From NCBI GenBank assembly GCA_017592775.1, contig JAGFNJ010000005.1, forward strand, positions 1 through 62,245: a DNA stretch of 62,245 nucleotides. The letters run 5' to 3'. Positions 16,460 through 26,986 of this stretch are shown here, piece after piece; position 1 is the first letter of the stretch; each line of letters starts with the position of its first letter. Made by a program: the position numbers and the translations under genes. The stretch is from Candidatus Accumulibacter conexus (GTDB lineage: Bacteria > Pseudomonadota > Gammaproteobacteria > Burkholderiales > Rhodocyclaceae). The notes under the pieces were generated by a model. The model was given only the letters and a program-made list of their open reading frames with translations. It had not been told where the DNA came from and did no database searches.

Positions 16460-19400
16460 CAGCGAGGCGGCGCCACTTGCCGGCCGGCAAACAGCGCATC
16501 GAGTTCGTCGATCAGTTGCCGCGGCGGCCGTTCGACGTGCAGGCCGCGGCAGGCCGAATCGCCGCCGCGAAGGAAGACGTACACCGCCGCACCGACGTGG
16601 CGATCGTAGTCGTAATCGGGCAGCCGCGCGCGCAAGAGCCGGTGCAGCGCGACGAGGTAGAGCACGTATTGCAGCTCGTAGCGGGCGTGCAGGATCGCCT
16701 CGCGCAGAGCCGCCGGCGTGTACGCGGCATCCGCCGGGCCCAGCCAGTTCGACTTCCAATCCACCACGTAGTAGCGCCCCTGATGTTCGAGAACGAGATC
16801 GATGAAGCCTTTCAGCATGCCGTTCAACTGGCCCGCCTGCAGTGCCGGGCGCGCCGCTCCGGCGAGCGTGTGGCGGCAGACCAGTTCGTCGACGCGCAGC
16901 AGGTCGACCGCGTGCACCGGCAGCCAGAACTCCATCTCCGCGCGTGCCGCCGCCAGCGCGCACAACCGCAGTGTCGCCGCCGCCGCCCCCTGCCCGGCCG
17001 GCAACTCCCACGGCCGCGTGAGGAAGCCCTGCAACCAGTCCGCGAGCAGCCCGATCCATTGCTCCCGACCGCGCGTCCGGCAGCAGCGCGTGACCAGTTC
17101 GTGCCGTAGCGACCCGTCGCCGGCGACGTTGGCGAAACCCTCGGCGGCACTCGCCTCGAGCAGCTCGTGCAGGAAGGTCCCGGCTTCGGCACCACGCGGA
17201 AAGTCGTGCAGCGAGGTGGCAACGAACGGCACCGCCGCGGACGCGGGTCCGGCGGGCTGCTCGGCCATCGTTCGCGTCTCGCGAAAGAGTTCCTCGGTCG
17301 CCGTCTCGGCCGCCAGCGGTGCCGCCGCGGCATCGTCCGCGGCGGCGATGCGCAGGGCCGAATAGCTGGCGATCCACCAATGCTCGCGCAAGACACGTGC
17401 CGACTGGCGTGCGGCGCCGAAGCTGCGGCGCGGCTCTTGCGTGCGGAAGCGCTCGTTGCTCGCTGCCGCTGCCGGGACGAGCGCGATATGCGGGCAGCCG
17501 GCGGCCAGCGCCTGCAGTCGCTGCGGCAAGTCATCCGGCGCCAGTTCCTCGCCACCGCCGAGCAGGTAACCGAAGGCACTTTGCTGCAGGCCGGCGAGCG
17601 GCGCCACACCCAGCCAGGTGGCATGCTGCGCCCGCGTCAGCGCGACGTAGAGCTTGCGCAGGTCCTCGGCGAGGCGCTCGCGGTCGGCCAGGTCGACGAT
17701 CGCCGGGTCGCTGGTCAGCGACAGTTGCGGCCGACCAGCGGCATCATGCCACCGCAACGGCGGCCGGCTGCGCGACGTGATCGCCCGGTAATTGCAGGCG
17801 AAGGGCAGGAAGACAAGTGGATACTCGAGGCCCTTGGCCTTGTGTACCGTCACCACCTGCAGCAGTTCGGCATCGCTTTCGAGGCGCAACTGCCGCGCGT
17901 CACCGGTGGCGGCTGCCGCCGGCTGCCGCCGTTGCCCGGCGAGATGGCGAAGCAGCGCCTGCGGGCCATCGAGCAGGGCGCTCGCCTGCTGCAGCAGTTC
18001 GGCCAAGTGCAGGAGGTTGGTCAGGGTACGCTCACCGCCCAGCGGCGGCTGCGCGCCCGGCGCCGCGCCAGCAACGCGGCCGAGCAGCCGGGCAGGCACC
18101 GAAAAATCGTGCAGCAGCCGGCGCAGCATCGGCAACACGCCCTGCCGCAGCCAGCACTCGCGATAGCCGCGAAACTGGACGACGCGCGCCTCCCAGGCCG
18201 TTTCGTCGTGCTGCAGGGCGTCGAGTTCGTGCCAGCCGAGCGCCAGCGTCGCCGTCGCCAGGGCGCTGCGCAGCAGACGGGGATCATCCGGCTCGGCGAC
18301 GGCGGCCAGCCAGTGCTGCAGCTCGAGCGCCTCGTCGCTGTCGAAGACGGAATCGCGATCCGAGAGGTAGACGCTGCGCAATCCGCGCTGCAGCAGCGCG
18401 CTGCGGATGGCGTCGGCCTCGCTGCGGTTGTTCACCAGCACCGCCATGTCCGCCGGACGCAGCGGCCGCAACCCGCCGCCGGCGACGAAGCCGGCGCGGC
18501 CGGCCTGGCCGAGATTGAGCAGGCGGACGATCTCCTCGGCGCAGGCGACGGCCATCAGAGCGAGATATTCGGTCTTGCTCAGGCCCTTGTCACCTGCTGC
18601 CGGCAGGACGCCGGCGACGAGCGCAGGGAGGCTGGCGCCGTCAACCTGCAACGCGTCCGCGCGCCCCTGCGCCTGCGCCGCCTCGAAAGGCAGAGGATTG
18701 CCCGCCGCGCTGCGAAAGCCGAAGGCGCCGCTCCCTTCGCGGCGCTGCTCGGCAAAGGCGAAGCAGTGGTTGGTCGCCGCCACCATCTCCCGGCTGGCGC
18801 GAAAGTTCGTCAGCAGCGTATAGATGCCGCCGCTGCAGGCGCTTCTGGCGGCCAGGTAGGTATGTATGTCGGCGCCACGGAAGGCATAGATCGCCTGCTT
18901 CGGATCGCCGATCAGAATCAGCGCCGCTGGCGCAGAGTCGGGCGCCGGCCGATAGACGGCGTCGAAGATCCGGTACTGCACCGGGTCGGTGTCCTGGAAC
19001 TCGTCGATCAGCGCCACCGGGAACTGCTGCCGGATCGCTGCCGCCAGCCGCTCACCACCGTCGCCGTCCAGCGCCGCCGCGAGCCGCGTCAGGAGTTCGT
19101 TGAAGCCCATCTGCGCGCGCGCTTCCTGTTCGCTGGCGAAGCGTTCCGCCACCCAGCGCGCGGCGTGGCAGAGCACCTCATCCCGCGCCTGCGGCAGCGC
19201 CGCCAGTTCGCTCGCGAGCCCGGCGATCGCCAGCAACGCCGGATGCTCCGGCGGCGCGCCCGATTTCCAGGCATCGCGCAGCCCGGCCGGCGTCAGTCGC
19301 TCCCAACCTGTCTTCGTCAGATCCGGGCTGCCCATCGCGGCATCCTCATGCCAGGCGCGCAGCGCTTCCAGCCACGGCCGGTAGTGACGGCCCTGCAGCT

Positions 19401-20226
19401 TGCGGCCGTCGACCAGCCGCTGCGCGACCGCCGCGTCGAGCAGATCGTGCAGTTCGCCCACCCAGCTCCGCCACGGCGCCTTGAGTTCAGCCAGCCGCTG
19501 CTGCCGCAGCGCGCGCGCGCGCCCGAGGGCGTCCTGCGGCGGCACTGCCGCCGGCAGCAGGGCGACGTCATCGAGCAGCCTGGCGACCACCTGCTGCAGC
19601 GCCTCGGGGCCCGACCACCACTGCCGCAGCTCGCCCGCCGCAGCGGCATCGAGCGGCACGATGAAGCTGCGCCAGTAGTCGCGAACGACTTCCGCCAGCA
19701 ACTCCTGCTGGTCGCTTTCCAGCGTCTGCACGAACAGGCTGTTGCTGGCAAACGCGTGCTCGCGCAGCATGCGGTTGCACCAGCCATGAATCGTCGATAC
19801 CGCGGCATCGTCCATCGCCTCGGCCGCGAGCTGCAGCGTGCGGGCGCAGCCCGGCCACTGCTGCGGCGGGTACTCCGCGCGCAGCGCCTGCAACGCGGCG
19901 TCGCCCGCGGCATCGGCAGCGGCTGCCGGGTCGCTGCGGAAACAGGCGGCAGCGGCGGCGAGGCGGCGGCGGATGCGGTCGCGCAGTTCCTCGGTCGCCG
20001 CTTCGGTGAAGCTGACGACCAGGATCTCCGCCGGCGCCAGCGGCCGCATGCCGTCACCGCCGCTGCCATGGCCGAGAACCAGGCGCAGGTAGAGGGCAGC
20101 GATGGTGAAGGTCTTGCCGGTGCCGGCGCTCGCCTCGATCAGCCGCATGCCGCTGAACGGCAGGCGCAGCGGGTCGAGCACCTGGCGTGGCAGGACGCCA
20201 TCGCCGCTCGCCACCGTGCCGCTCAC
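16459..20226 (-). CDS. recB: Exonuclease V (RecBCD) beta subunit RecB
   Basis: The 1,255-residue protein is a UvrD-like helicase fused to a nuclease. Walker A is EASAGTGKTFT (residues 31-41), Walker B-like text is LIDEFQDTDPVQYRIF, motif V/VI text is VTVHKAKGLEYPLV and LYVALTRAQHATW, and the C-terminal nuclease carries VDWKSNWLG near residue 1155, with the catalytic Asp and Lys. RecB unwinds 3'-5', cleaves DNA and loads RecA at Chi. It overlaps recC by four bases (ATGA) and recD by one. The length is normal. Confidence 0.95.
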   Translation of the reverse strand: MSGTVASGDGVLPRQVLDPLRLPFSGMRLIEASAGTGKTFTIAALYLRLVLGHGSGGDGMRPLAPAEILVVSFTEAATEELRDRIRRRLAAAAACFRSDPAAAADAAGDAALQALRAEYPPQQWPGCARTLQLAAEAMDDAAVSTIHGWCNRMLREHAFASNSLFVQTLESDQQELLAEVVRDYWRSFIVPLDAAAAGELRQWWSGPEALQQVVARLLDDVALLPAAVPPQDALGRARALRQQRLAELKAPWRSWVGELHDLLDAAVAQRLVDGRKLQGRHYRPWLEALRAWHEDAAMGSPDLTKTGWERLTPAGLRDAWKSGAPPEHPALLAIAGLASELAALPQARDEVLCHAARWVAERFASEQEARAQMGFNELLTRLAAALDGDGGERLAAAIRQQFPVALIDEFQDTDPVQYRIFDAVYRPAPDSAPAALILIGDPKQAIYAFRGADIHTYLAARSACSGGIYTLLTNFRASREMVAATNHCFAFAEQRREGSGAFGFRSAAGNPLPFEAAQAQGRADALQVDGASLPALVAGVLPAAGDKGLSKTEYLALMAVACAEEIVRLLNLGQAGRAGFVAGGGLRPLRPADMAVLVNNRSEADAIRSALLQRGLRSVYLSDRDSVFDSDEALELQHWLAAVAEPDDPRLLRSALATATLALGWHELDALQHDETAWEARVVQFRGYRECWLRQGVLPMLRRLLHDFSVPARLLGRVAGAAPGAQPPLGGERTLTNLLHLAELLQQASALLDGPQALLRHLAGQRRQPAAAATGDARQLRLESDAELLQVVTVHKAKGLEYPLVFLPFACNYRAITSRSRPPLRWHDAAGRPQLSLTSDPAIVDLADRERLAEDLRKLYVALTRAQHATWLGVAPLAGLQQSAFGYLLGGGEELAPDDLPQRLQALAAGCPHIALVPAAAASNERFRTQEPRRSFGAARQSARVLREHWWIASYSALRIAAADDAAAAPLAAETATEELFRETRTMAEQPAGPASAAVPFVATSLHDFPRGAEAGTFLHELLEASAAEGFANVAGDGSLRHELVTRCCRTRGREQWIGLLADWLQGFLTRPWELPAGQGAAAATLRLCALAAARAEMEFWLPVHAVDLLRVDELVCRHTLAGAARPALQAGQLNGMLKGFIDLVLEHQGRYYVVDWKSNWLGPADAAYTPAALREAILHARYELQYVLYLVALHRLLRARLPDYDYDRHVGAAVYVFLRGGDSACRGLHVERPPRQLIDELDALFAGRQVAPPR

Positions 20227-23200
20227 GCCACTTCTCCGCCGGCGACGGGCCGCCTGCCGCGCCGCGGATCGGCCGACGGCAGCGCCGCGTGCAGCGGCCG
20301 TAACAGGCGCTCGGCCAGGACGAAGAACTCGCCGCCAGCGGTCAGGACGCGGAAATCCGGATAGACGCGGCGCAGGCAGGGGTCCCGGTCGACCTCGCCC
20401 GACTGCTGCTCGCCGCCGTCGTACACCTTCCGCGCATCCTCCTCGCTGCCCGAGAGCAGCCAGGCAAAGGCCGCCCGCACCGCCAGCGGCAACGGCCGGC
20501 GCATGCCGTCGTGCCAGGCCAGCAGGAGTTGCCGCAACAGGGCCGCCGCCTCGTCCGGCGGCAACGGGGCGAGTTCGATGTCGCCCTGCTTCCCGACCAG
20601 CAGCGTCGTCAGCGGCCCGACCGCGACCTGCATTCCCAGGTGCCGCAGCCAGTGCCGAACCACGTTGTCGCCACGGACCCGTTGGCCATCCATGAGTTCG
20701 CGGCTGTCGACGACGACCTGGCCGAGGTTGTCGGCGCCGTCGCTGCGCACGCCGCCGAGCCAGTCGGCAATCTGCAGCGGCTGGCCGGCGATCGCCGCCT
20801 CGAGGCAGAGTTCGTGTTCACCAGCCACCGCCAGCGGCCAGCGCTCCAGGGCCTGCCGATAGCGCGCGAAAAGGTCGTCGAGCGGTGCCAGCAGTTCGTC
20901 GCCCAGCGCCGCGCCGAAGGCGCCGGCTGGCAGCGCACCGCGGCGGTCGATGGCGCCGAGCCGGGCACGGCCGGCCGCGCCGATGTCCTCGCCACGCTGC
21001 AGCGCCGCGAGCTGCACGGCGATCAGCTCGTCCTGCAGCTGCCAGCGACCGAGTGCATCGACGACGAAGGGCTCCTGGTCTTCGCCGACCGGGTCGTCGG
21101 CGGCGAAGACGACACCGAGACGCTGGCGGAAGAAGGATCGCACCGGATGCGCGAGAAAATCCTCGAGTTCGCGCAGCGACAGCGCTTCGTCGCGCGCCAG
21201 CGGCGGCAACGGAATGTCGTTCCCGGCCCAGCGCCCGGCGCCGGGCGGAACGCCGTCGGCCTGCCATTCACGGGCATAGGTGAACAGGCTCGCAGCGGCT
21301 GCCGGCGCCGGGAAGTAATCGGCGCTGAATGGCTGCAGGCGATGCGCGACGGTCAGCGCCGCCAGCAACGCAGTGCCCGGCTCGGCGGCAGCGGCATCCG
21401 CCGTGTCCGCGGCGGCCAGACGCCAGCCGGCAGCGAGATGATCGCGCAACTGGCCGACCAGTACCGACGGCGGTCGCGGACGGTTGTCGTTGATGCTGCG
21501 GCCGATCCACGAGATGTGCAGGTGTTCGCGCGCCGACAACAGGGCTTCGAGAAAAAGATAGCGATCGTCTTCGCGCCGCGACCGGTCGCCGGGACGGTGA
21601 TCGCCGGCCATGAGGTCGAAATCGGTCGCCGTCCGGCTGCGTGGATAATCGCCATCGTTCATGCCGAGCAGGCAGACGCGACGAAACGGAATGGCGCGCA
21701 TCGGCATCAGCGTGGCGAAAGTGATCGCGCCAGCAAAGAAGCGCTGCGTCAGGCCGCCCGCATCGAGGCTGGCGAGCCAGTGCGCGCCGACCACCGACAG
21801 CGGCAGATCCGCGCTCAGCGCGGCGGCGTCGCACGCTTCCTGCCAGCGCTGCAGCGCGCCCTCGAGCTGCAGCAGGGTGAAGGCGTCGGCATCGTCGTCG
21901 GCAGCGAAGAAATCGGCCAGCAACTGGCGCAGGCGAACACACCAAGTGGCGGCCGGCGCCGCGCTGCGCAGCATCTGCCAGCACGCCTGCAGACGCTCGA
22001 TCAGTTGCAGCAGCGGTCCGAGCGACGCGGCGTCGATACCGCCGATCTCGTCGTAGGGCTCGATCCCCTGCCAAGCACCGGCGTTGGCGCCGACGGCGTA
22101 ACCGAGCAACATCCGGCGGCTGCCGAACAGCCAGGTATTCGCCGCCGCCTCTTCCGCCGGCCGCGGCAGGCCGAAGCTCTCCCGGTGCTCGGCGTGCAAG
22201 CCCCAGCGGATGCCGGCGCCGCGGATCCAGCGATGCAGCAGCGGCAGGTCTTCATCGCTGATCGCGAAGCGCCGCCGCAGCGCCGGCACCTCCAGCAGAT
22301 CGAGGACATCGCTCGCCGCCAGCCGCGACTGTGGCAGGGCCAGCAGCTTTTCGAGCGCCTGCAGCAGCGGGTCGCATTCCCGCCGGGACTGGTCGACGAT
22401 GGTGAACGGCAGATGACGCGGATCGTCGGCGGGCAGCAGGCCGAACACTGCCTGCACGTGCGGTGCGTAGGCGCCGATGTCGGGCACCATGACGATGATG
22501 TCGTGCGGGCGCAGGCTCGGGTCGGCGTTGCAGGCGGCGAGGAGCTGGTCGTGCAGGATCTCGACCTCGCGCTGCGCGCTGTGCGCAACGTGGAAGCGCA
22601 GCGACGAATCCTGCCCTGGATCGACAGCCGGCCAGCAGGCACGCGTCTCGTGCAGCGGCCGCAGGTCGAGGATGTCGTCCTGCAGCTGTTGCAGCAGGTT
22701 GGCCGCACCGCAGGATTCGAACAGGTCGATCCGTTGCCGGATCGCCGGCAACGGCCGCTCGCCCGACTGCTGTTGCCCGTCGTACTCGTCGAGGAGGCCG
22801 ATGAAATCGCGCCCCTGCTTGCCCCAGGCGGCCAGCAGCGGTTGCGCATGCACGTGCAACAGTTCCGGCGTCAGCTCGCTCGGCATTCCCTGCCGCCTTG
22901 GCTGGCGGCTGTTGCCGCGGCGCAGGAGGTCGCGGTCGGCGACGATGTCGGCCCAGTGATGCCGGCACGGGTTGTGCACGCAGATCAGGACCTGCGTCCA
23001 CCGCGCCAGCGCGGCGAGGACCTCGAGCGCCTGCTGTGGCAGGCTCGAGATGCCAAAGACCAGCAGCCGCCGCGGCAATCCGTCCGGCCGCCCGGGCGCG
23101 CGCCACTGCCGCGCGCGTTCGATGAAGGCGGCATGGACCGCGGCGCGCCCGGCCGTCGCCGTCACGCCGGCTGCCGCCGCGCCGGCGGCGACGTCAGCCA

Positions 23201-23870
23201 GCAGTGCGCGCCACAGCGCTGCCTGCCAACGCTGCCCGGCGGGCAGCGGCCGGCTGTTGCCGCGGCCGTCGGGCAGCGCGTCGCTGCCCGCTGCCCAAGC
23301 GGCCAGCCAGTCGGCGCGATACACCTGATACTGGTCGAAGAGGTCGGCCAGCCGCTCGGCCAACTGGAAGCGCTTGCGCTGATCGCTGTCGTGCGCGAGG
23401 AACGCGTGCAGCGGCGCGTACTCGGGCCTGCTGCCGAGTTCCGGCAACAGGCGCAACAGGCGCCAGAGCAGCCGCTCTTCGTCGAAGGGTGAGGATTCGG
23501 GCACCGCATCGCGCCCGAGCAACGCGCGATAGGCCTGCCAGAGGAAACGTGCCGGCAGCGACACCTCCAGCCCCGCCGCGATGCCACAACCACCGGCTTC
23601 ACCGTCGCTGCCACCGGCGTCGGCGGCAAGTGCCATCTTCAACCACTGCGCAATGCCGTTGCTCTGCACGAGAATGGACTCGTTGTCGAGCGGCGCCAGC
23701 GGATATCGCTTCATCCAGGCGACCACCAGGCCGCGCAGGATCTCCGGCTGGTTGCCGTGCACGACGATCAGACCGGGTTCAGGGGCAGGCGATGACAGGG
23801 TCGGCTCCGGGCAGCAGTGCGGTTGCGGACGAAAAGGCGAAGATAACCCGGAAGCCGGCCCTGCCGCCAT
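20223..23870 (-). CDS. recC: Exonuclease V (RecBCD) gamma subunit RecC
   Basis: The 1,215-residue protein is the Chi-scanning, inactivated helicase-like subunit. It starts with family-typical GLIVVHGNQPEILRGL and SILVQSNGIAQWLKMALA after a proline-rich leader of about 30 residues; the true start could be later than the ATG at 23870. Further matches are LLVFGISSLPQQALEVL, DIIVMVPDIGAYAPHVQAVF and RRVCLLGMNDGDYPR. The recC stop overlaps the recB start by ATGA. It lies 21 bases after yaaA, so it may be cotranscribed with that gene. Confidence 0.94.
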   Translation of the reverse strand: MAAGPASGLSSPFRPQPHCCPEPTLSSPAPEPGLIVVHGNQPEILRGLVVAWMKRYPLAPLDNESILVQSNGIAQWLKMALAADAGGSDGEAGGCGIAAGLEVSLPARFLWQAYRALLGRDAVPESSPFDEERLLWRLLRLLPELGSRPEYAPLHAFLAHDSDQRKRFQLAERLADLFDQYQVYRADWLAAWAAGSDALPDGRGNSRPLPAGQRWQAALWRALLADVAAGAAAAGVTATAGRAAVHAAFIERARQWRAPGRPDGLPRRLLVFGISSLPQQALEVLAALARWTQVLICVHNPCRHHWADIVADRDLLRRGNSRQPRRQGMPSELTPELLHVHAQPLLAAWGKQGRDFIGLLDEYDGQQQSGERPLPAIRQRIDLFESCGAANLLQQLQDDILDLRPLHETRACWPAVDPGQDSSLRFHVAHSAQREVEILHDQLLAACNADPSLRPHDIIVMVPDIGAYAPHVQAVFGLLPADDPRHLPFTIVDQSRRECDPLLQALEKLLALPQSRLAASDVLDLLEVPALRRRFAISDEDLPLLHRWIRGAGIRWGLHAEHRESFGLPRPAEEAAANTWLFGSRRMLLGYAVGANAGAWQGIEPYDEIGGIDAASLGPLLQLIERLQACWQMLRSAAPAATWCVRLRQLLADFFAADDDADAFTLLQLEGALQRWQEACDAAALSADLPLSVVGAHWLASLDAGGLTQRFFAGAITFATLMPMRAIPFRRVCLLGMNDGDYPRSRTATDFDLMAGDHRPGDRSRREDDRYLFLEALLSAREHLHISWIGRSINDNRPRPPSVLVGQLRDHLAAGWRLAAADTADAAAAEPGTALLAALTVAHRLQPFSADYFPAPAAAASLFTYAREWQADGVPPGAGRWAGNDIPLPPLARDEALSLRELEDFLAHPVRSFFRQRLGVVFAADDPVGEDQEPFVVDALGRWQLQDELIAVQLAALQRGEDIGAAGRARLGAIDRRGALPAGAFGAALGDELLAPLDDLFARYRQALERWPLAVAGEHELCLEAAIAGQPLQIADWLGGVRSDGADNLGQVVVDSRELMDGQRVRGDNVVRHWLRHLGMQVAVGPLTTLLVGKQGDIELAPLPPDEAAALLRQLLLAWHDGMRRPLPLAVRAAFAWLLSGSEEDARKVYDGGEQQSGEVDRDPCLRRVYPDFRVLTAGGEFFVLAERLLRPLHAALPSADPRRGRRPVAGGEVA

Positions 23871-23891
23871 GCCCCGCGTCTTGCGGCCGAC

Positions 23892-24662
23892 TCAGCGGCG
23901 GCGGCGAAACAGCAGGACGCCGTCGCCTGCCGGCTGTCCGGCGTAGGCGTAACCGTCGCTGTCGAAATCCCTCAGCGCAGCGACCTCGGTCAACCGATTG
24001 ACGAGCACGAAACGCGCCATCAGACCCCGCGCGCGCTTGGCAAAGAAACTGACCACACGGAAGCGGCCGCCGCTCCAGTCCTCGAACACCGGCTGCACGA
24101 CCGGGACCGACAGTTGCTGCGGCAACAGCGCCCGGAAGTACTCTTGCGAGGCGAGGTTGAGCAGGACGCTCGCCCCCGCTGCGCGTACTGCCGCATCGAC
24201 TGCGGCGGTGATGCGGTCGCCCCAGAAGGCGTAGAGGTCCCGGCCACGCTCATTGACCAGCCGGCTGCCCATCTCCAGCCGGTACGGTTGCATCAGGTCG
24301 AGCGGTCGCAGCACACCATACAGTCCCGACAGGATGCGCAGCCGCGCCTGCGCGAAATGCAGATCGTCGGCAGACAGCGAAGCGGCGTCCAGCCCGTCAT
24401 AGACGTCGCCGTTGAACGCCAGCACGGCCTGCTTGGCATTCGCCGGCGTGAACGGCTCGGCCCATTCGGCATAGCGGGTGGCGTTGAGCACCGCCAGTTG
24501 GTCGCTGATCTTCATCAGGCTGGCGATCTCTGCCGGCGACAGGCAGCGCAGCCGGTCGACGAGGATCCGCGACTGCTCGAGAAAGGCCGGCTGCGAGTAT
24601 TCGGCAAGCGTCGGCGGGGTCCGATAGTCGAGTGCCTTGGCGGGCGAGAGAACGAGGATCAT
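23892..24662 (-). CDS. yaaA: Peroxide stress protein YaaA
   Basis: The 256-residue product ([17 protein letters not shown]…) is a full-length member of the YaaA/DUF328 family. Conserved text includes [54 protein letters not shown] and LVNLASQEY-like [11 protein letters not shown]. In E. coli YaaA lowers free iron and limits oxidative DNA damage during peroxide stress. I chose the ATG at 24662, where homology starts, although the frame is open further upstream. Its position directly before recCBD links oxidative-damage protection with double-strand-break repair, but a functional link is inference. Confidence 0.92.
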   Translation of the reverse strand: MILVLSPAKALDYRTPPTLAEYSQPAFLEQSRILVDRLRCLSPAEIASLMKISDQLAVLNATRYAEWAEPFTPANAKQAVLAFNGDVYDGLDAASLSADDLHFAQARLRILSGLYGVLRPLDLMQPYRLEMGSRLVNERGRDLYAFWGDRITAAVDAAVRAAGASVLLNLASQEYFRALLPQQLSVPVVQPVFEDWSGGRFRVVSFFAKRARGLMARFVLVNRLTEVAALRDFDSDGYAYAGQPAGDGVLLFRRRR

Positions 24663-24813
24663 CGGCTGGCTCCGGAAAGTGGCGGAATTGCCATCTGCAC
24701 AATCTGCTAATATCGCCGATTGTAATCGACGCCGCGCCGCAGCCGCCGGCGATGCCTGCCCGCCGCCGACGGGCCCGGCGGGCGTCGCACGAAACAGAAG
24801 AACGCTGCCGTCA

Positions 24814-26802
24814 ATGGAAGAAATCCTCAGCCGCCTTGCCCTGCCGGACAGCGATCTGCCGTCGCTGCTCGCCGAACTCGTTGCCCGGCTGCGGCCCGAC
24901 GACGCCGGCGATTCCGAGTCGGCGCGGCGCAACCTGCAGGCGCTCTGCCACATACTGAGCACCCGCCCGGAGTTGCGCAACGCCTTGCGCAACGGACTGA
25001 CGACGCTGGCGCAGACTTACCGCCACAGCGAACTGTACACAGCGACCGGCATCCTGCCGAACACCGGCTTCGTCGCCGAAGCGCTGCACCGCATCGGCCA
25101 CACCCTACTGCCCGAGGTGCTCGATCCCGACCTGCTGCGCAGCGTCCTGCGGCGTGCCTTCGACCACCCGAGCGATCGCCGCTGGGTCGGCGGCGTCGGC
25201 GAACAGGCGTGGGTGGAACTGCTGACGGCGATCCGCTTTGATGAGGGTCAGCCGGCAGCGAGCCTGCCGCCGTCGGTGCTGCAGCTTCTGCGCTCGCTGC
25301 GCGTGCTGTCACACTGGATCGCCGCCTGCGGCATGGAGCCGGAACTCCTGCGTCTCGAGCGCTCACTCGAGACGCACGAATCGCCGTTCGCCGAGCAGAG
25401 CCGCGAGATGAGCGATTACATCACGGCCTACGCGGAGAACTGGGGCCGGCCGCCCGCCGCCGATGCCGATGATCGCCACCTGCGGGTCCTCTTCAGCCAG
25501 TGCCAGGAGGTGATCGAAAAGGTCCGCCGCACCGCCGCCCGCAACGGCACCAGCGTCCGTCTCACCTACCACCTGCAGCGGTTGCGGCAACTGCTGCGGC
25601 GCTGCGAGCAACTGCTCGACATCCTCGCCGCATTGTCGGCCGACCCGCGCGGCGCCGCTGCCTATCCGGCCATCGTCACCCTGTTCGTCCAGCTGGTGCG
25701 CGAGGAGTGCCTGCGCAACAACCTGCCGCGGCACTGGCGCCAGAACACCGAACTCCTCGCCCTGCGGGTGACCGACAATGCCAGCCACCATGGCGAACAC
25801 TACATCACCGAGACCCGCACGGAGTACTGGCAGATGTGCCGGTCGGCGATGATCGGCGGCTTCGTCATCGCCTTCATGGCCTGTTTCAAGATCCTCCTGG
25901 GCAAGGCGCACATGCCGCCACTGACCGCTGCCATCACCTACTGCCTGAACTACGGCCTCGGCTTCTGCCTGATCCACATCCTGCACGGCACGGTCGCCAC
26001 CAAGCAGCCGGCGATGACCGCCAACGCCATCGCCGCCAGCATCAGCGAGGCCGGCGGCAAGCTGCGCGACGTCGAGGCGCTGACCACCCTGATCGCCCGC
26101 ACCTGCCGTAGCCAGATCGTCGCCATCCTGGGCAACGTCGGCGTCGCCATTCCGCTGGCGGCGCTGCTCACCCTGGCGATCCTCACCGTCAGCGGCGAGC
26201 ACTTCACGAGCGAGGAGAAATCGCTGCACCTGCTGGCGGAACAGAGCCTGGTCCACAGCGGCGCGCTCTTCTACGCCGCCATCGCCGGTGTCTGCCTGTT
26301 CATTTCCGGGCTGCTCAGCGGCTATTACGACAACTACGCCGCCTACAACAGGATTCCCGAACGCATTCTGCAGCTTCGCTGGCCACGACGCCTGTTCGGC
26401 GAGGCGCGCATGCAGCGCGTTGCGGCCTACATCGGCGACAACCTCGGCGCACTCGCCGGCAACCTGCTCTTCGGCTTTCTGCTCGGTGGCACGACGCTGC
26501 TCGGGCTGCTGCTGGGCCTGCCGCTCGACATCCGCCACGTCGCCTTCTCGTCGGCTTTCGTCGGCATCGCTTTCGTCGACCTGAGTTACTCGCCGGACGC
26601 CGCGCTCTTTCTCGGGGCCGTCGTCGGCGTCGCCGCGATCGGCTTCATCAATCTGACGGTGAGCTTCGCGCTGGCACTCAATGTCGCCCTGCGCGCCCGC
26701 CAGGTCGCCGAGTCGGCGTGGAAAAGTCTCGCGCGGGCCGTGCTGGCGCATCTCGTTCGCCAGCCCAGGGATTTCTTCCTGCCGCCGCGACGACCGGACT
26801 GA
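24814..26802 (+). CDS. Gcr-family multi-pass membrane protein (annotated 'site-specific recombinase')
   Basis: The 662-residue protein matches the betaproteobacterial Gcr family. The first about 340 residues are soluble and helical ([20 protein letters not shown]…). The rest contains several hydrophobic segments, for example [53 protein letters not shown] and [20 protein letters not shown]. No recombinase catalytic motif (neither Ser nor Tyr type) is visible, so the widespread name is doubtful; the sequence says integral membrane protein. The ATG at 24814 precedes the first homologous residues. A perfect stem-loop follows the stop. The gene is divergent from yaaA. Confidence 0.85.
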   Translation: MEEILSRLALPDSDLPSLLAELVARLRPDDAGDSESARRNLQALCHILSTRPELRNALRNGLTTLAQTYRHSELYTATGILPNTGFVAEALHRIGHTLLPEVLDPDLLRSVLRRAFDHPSDRRWVGGVGEQAWVELLTAIRFDEGQPAASLPPSVLQLLRSLRVLSHWIAACGMEPELLRLERSLETHESPFAEQSREMSDYITAYAENWGRPPAADADDRHLRVLFSQCQEVIEKVRRTAARNGTSVRLTYHLQRLRQLLRRCEQLLDILAALSADPRGAAAYPAIVTLFVQLVREECLRNNLPRHWRQNTELLALRVTDNASHHGEHYITETRTEYWQMCRSAMIGGFVIAFMACFKILLGKAHMPPLTAAITYCLNYGLGFCLIHILHGTVATKQPAMTANAIAASISEAGGKLRDVEALTTLIARTCRSQIVAILGNVGVAIPLAALLTLAILTVSGEHFTSEEKSLHLLAEQSLVHSGALFYAAIAGVCLFISGLLSGYYDNYAAYNRIPERILQLRWPRRLFGEARMQRVAAYIGDNLGALAGNLLFGFLLGGTTLLGLLLGLPLDIRHVAFSSAFVGIAFVDLSYSPDAALFLGAVVGVAAIGFINLTVSFALALNVALRARQVAESAWKSLARAVLAHLVRQPRDFFLPPRRPD

Positions 26803-26810
26803 TCCGCCGT

Positions 26811-26837
26811 GCCGGCGAAAACGCGCTTTTCGCCGGC
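26811..26837 (+). terminator. Stem-loop terminator after the Gcr gene
   Basis: GCCGGCGAAAA and TTTTCGCCGGC form a perfect 11-bp stem with loop CGCGC, starting 9 bases after the stop at 26802. The A/T part of the stem gives a partial U-run on either strand. Confidence 0.6.
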
Positions 26838-26875
26838 AAACTGCGGTGCATCCGCCTGCGCGCCGCGCATTCGCC

Positions 26876-26904
26876 TTGACCGAGGCACGGGATTTTCCTA
26901 TCCT
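26876..26904 (+). promoter_or_regulatory. Sigma-70-type promoter for the DUF2934 gene
   Basis: A -35 TTGACC (26876-26881) and a -10 TATCCT (26899-26904) are separated by exactly 17 bp, about 80 bp upstream of the start at 26987. Confidence 0.55.
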
Positions 26905-26986
26905 GCTGCCATGGCCGTGATCCGACGGATCGCCTCGCCGACCGCACCACCCACTCCTCTCCATCGCACGCCATGCAAAAGGAATC

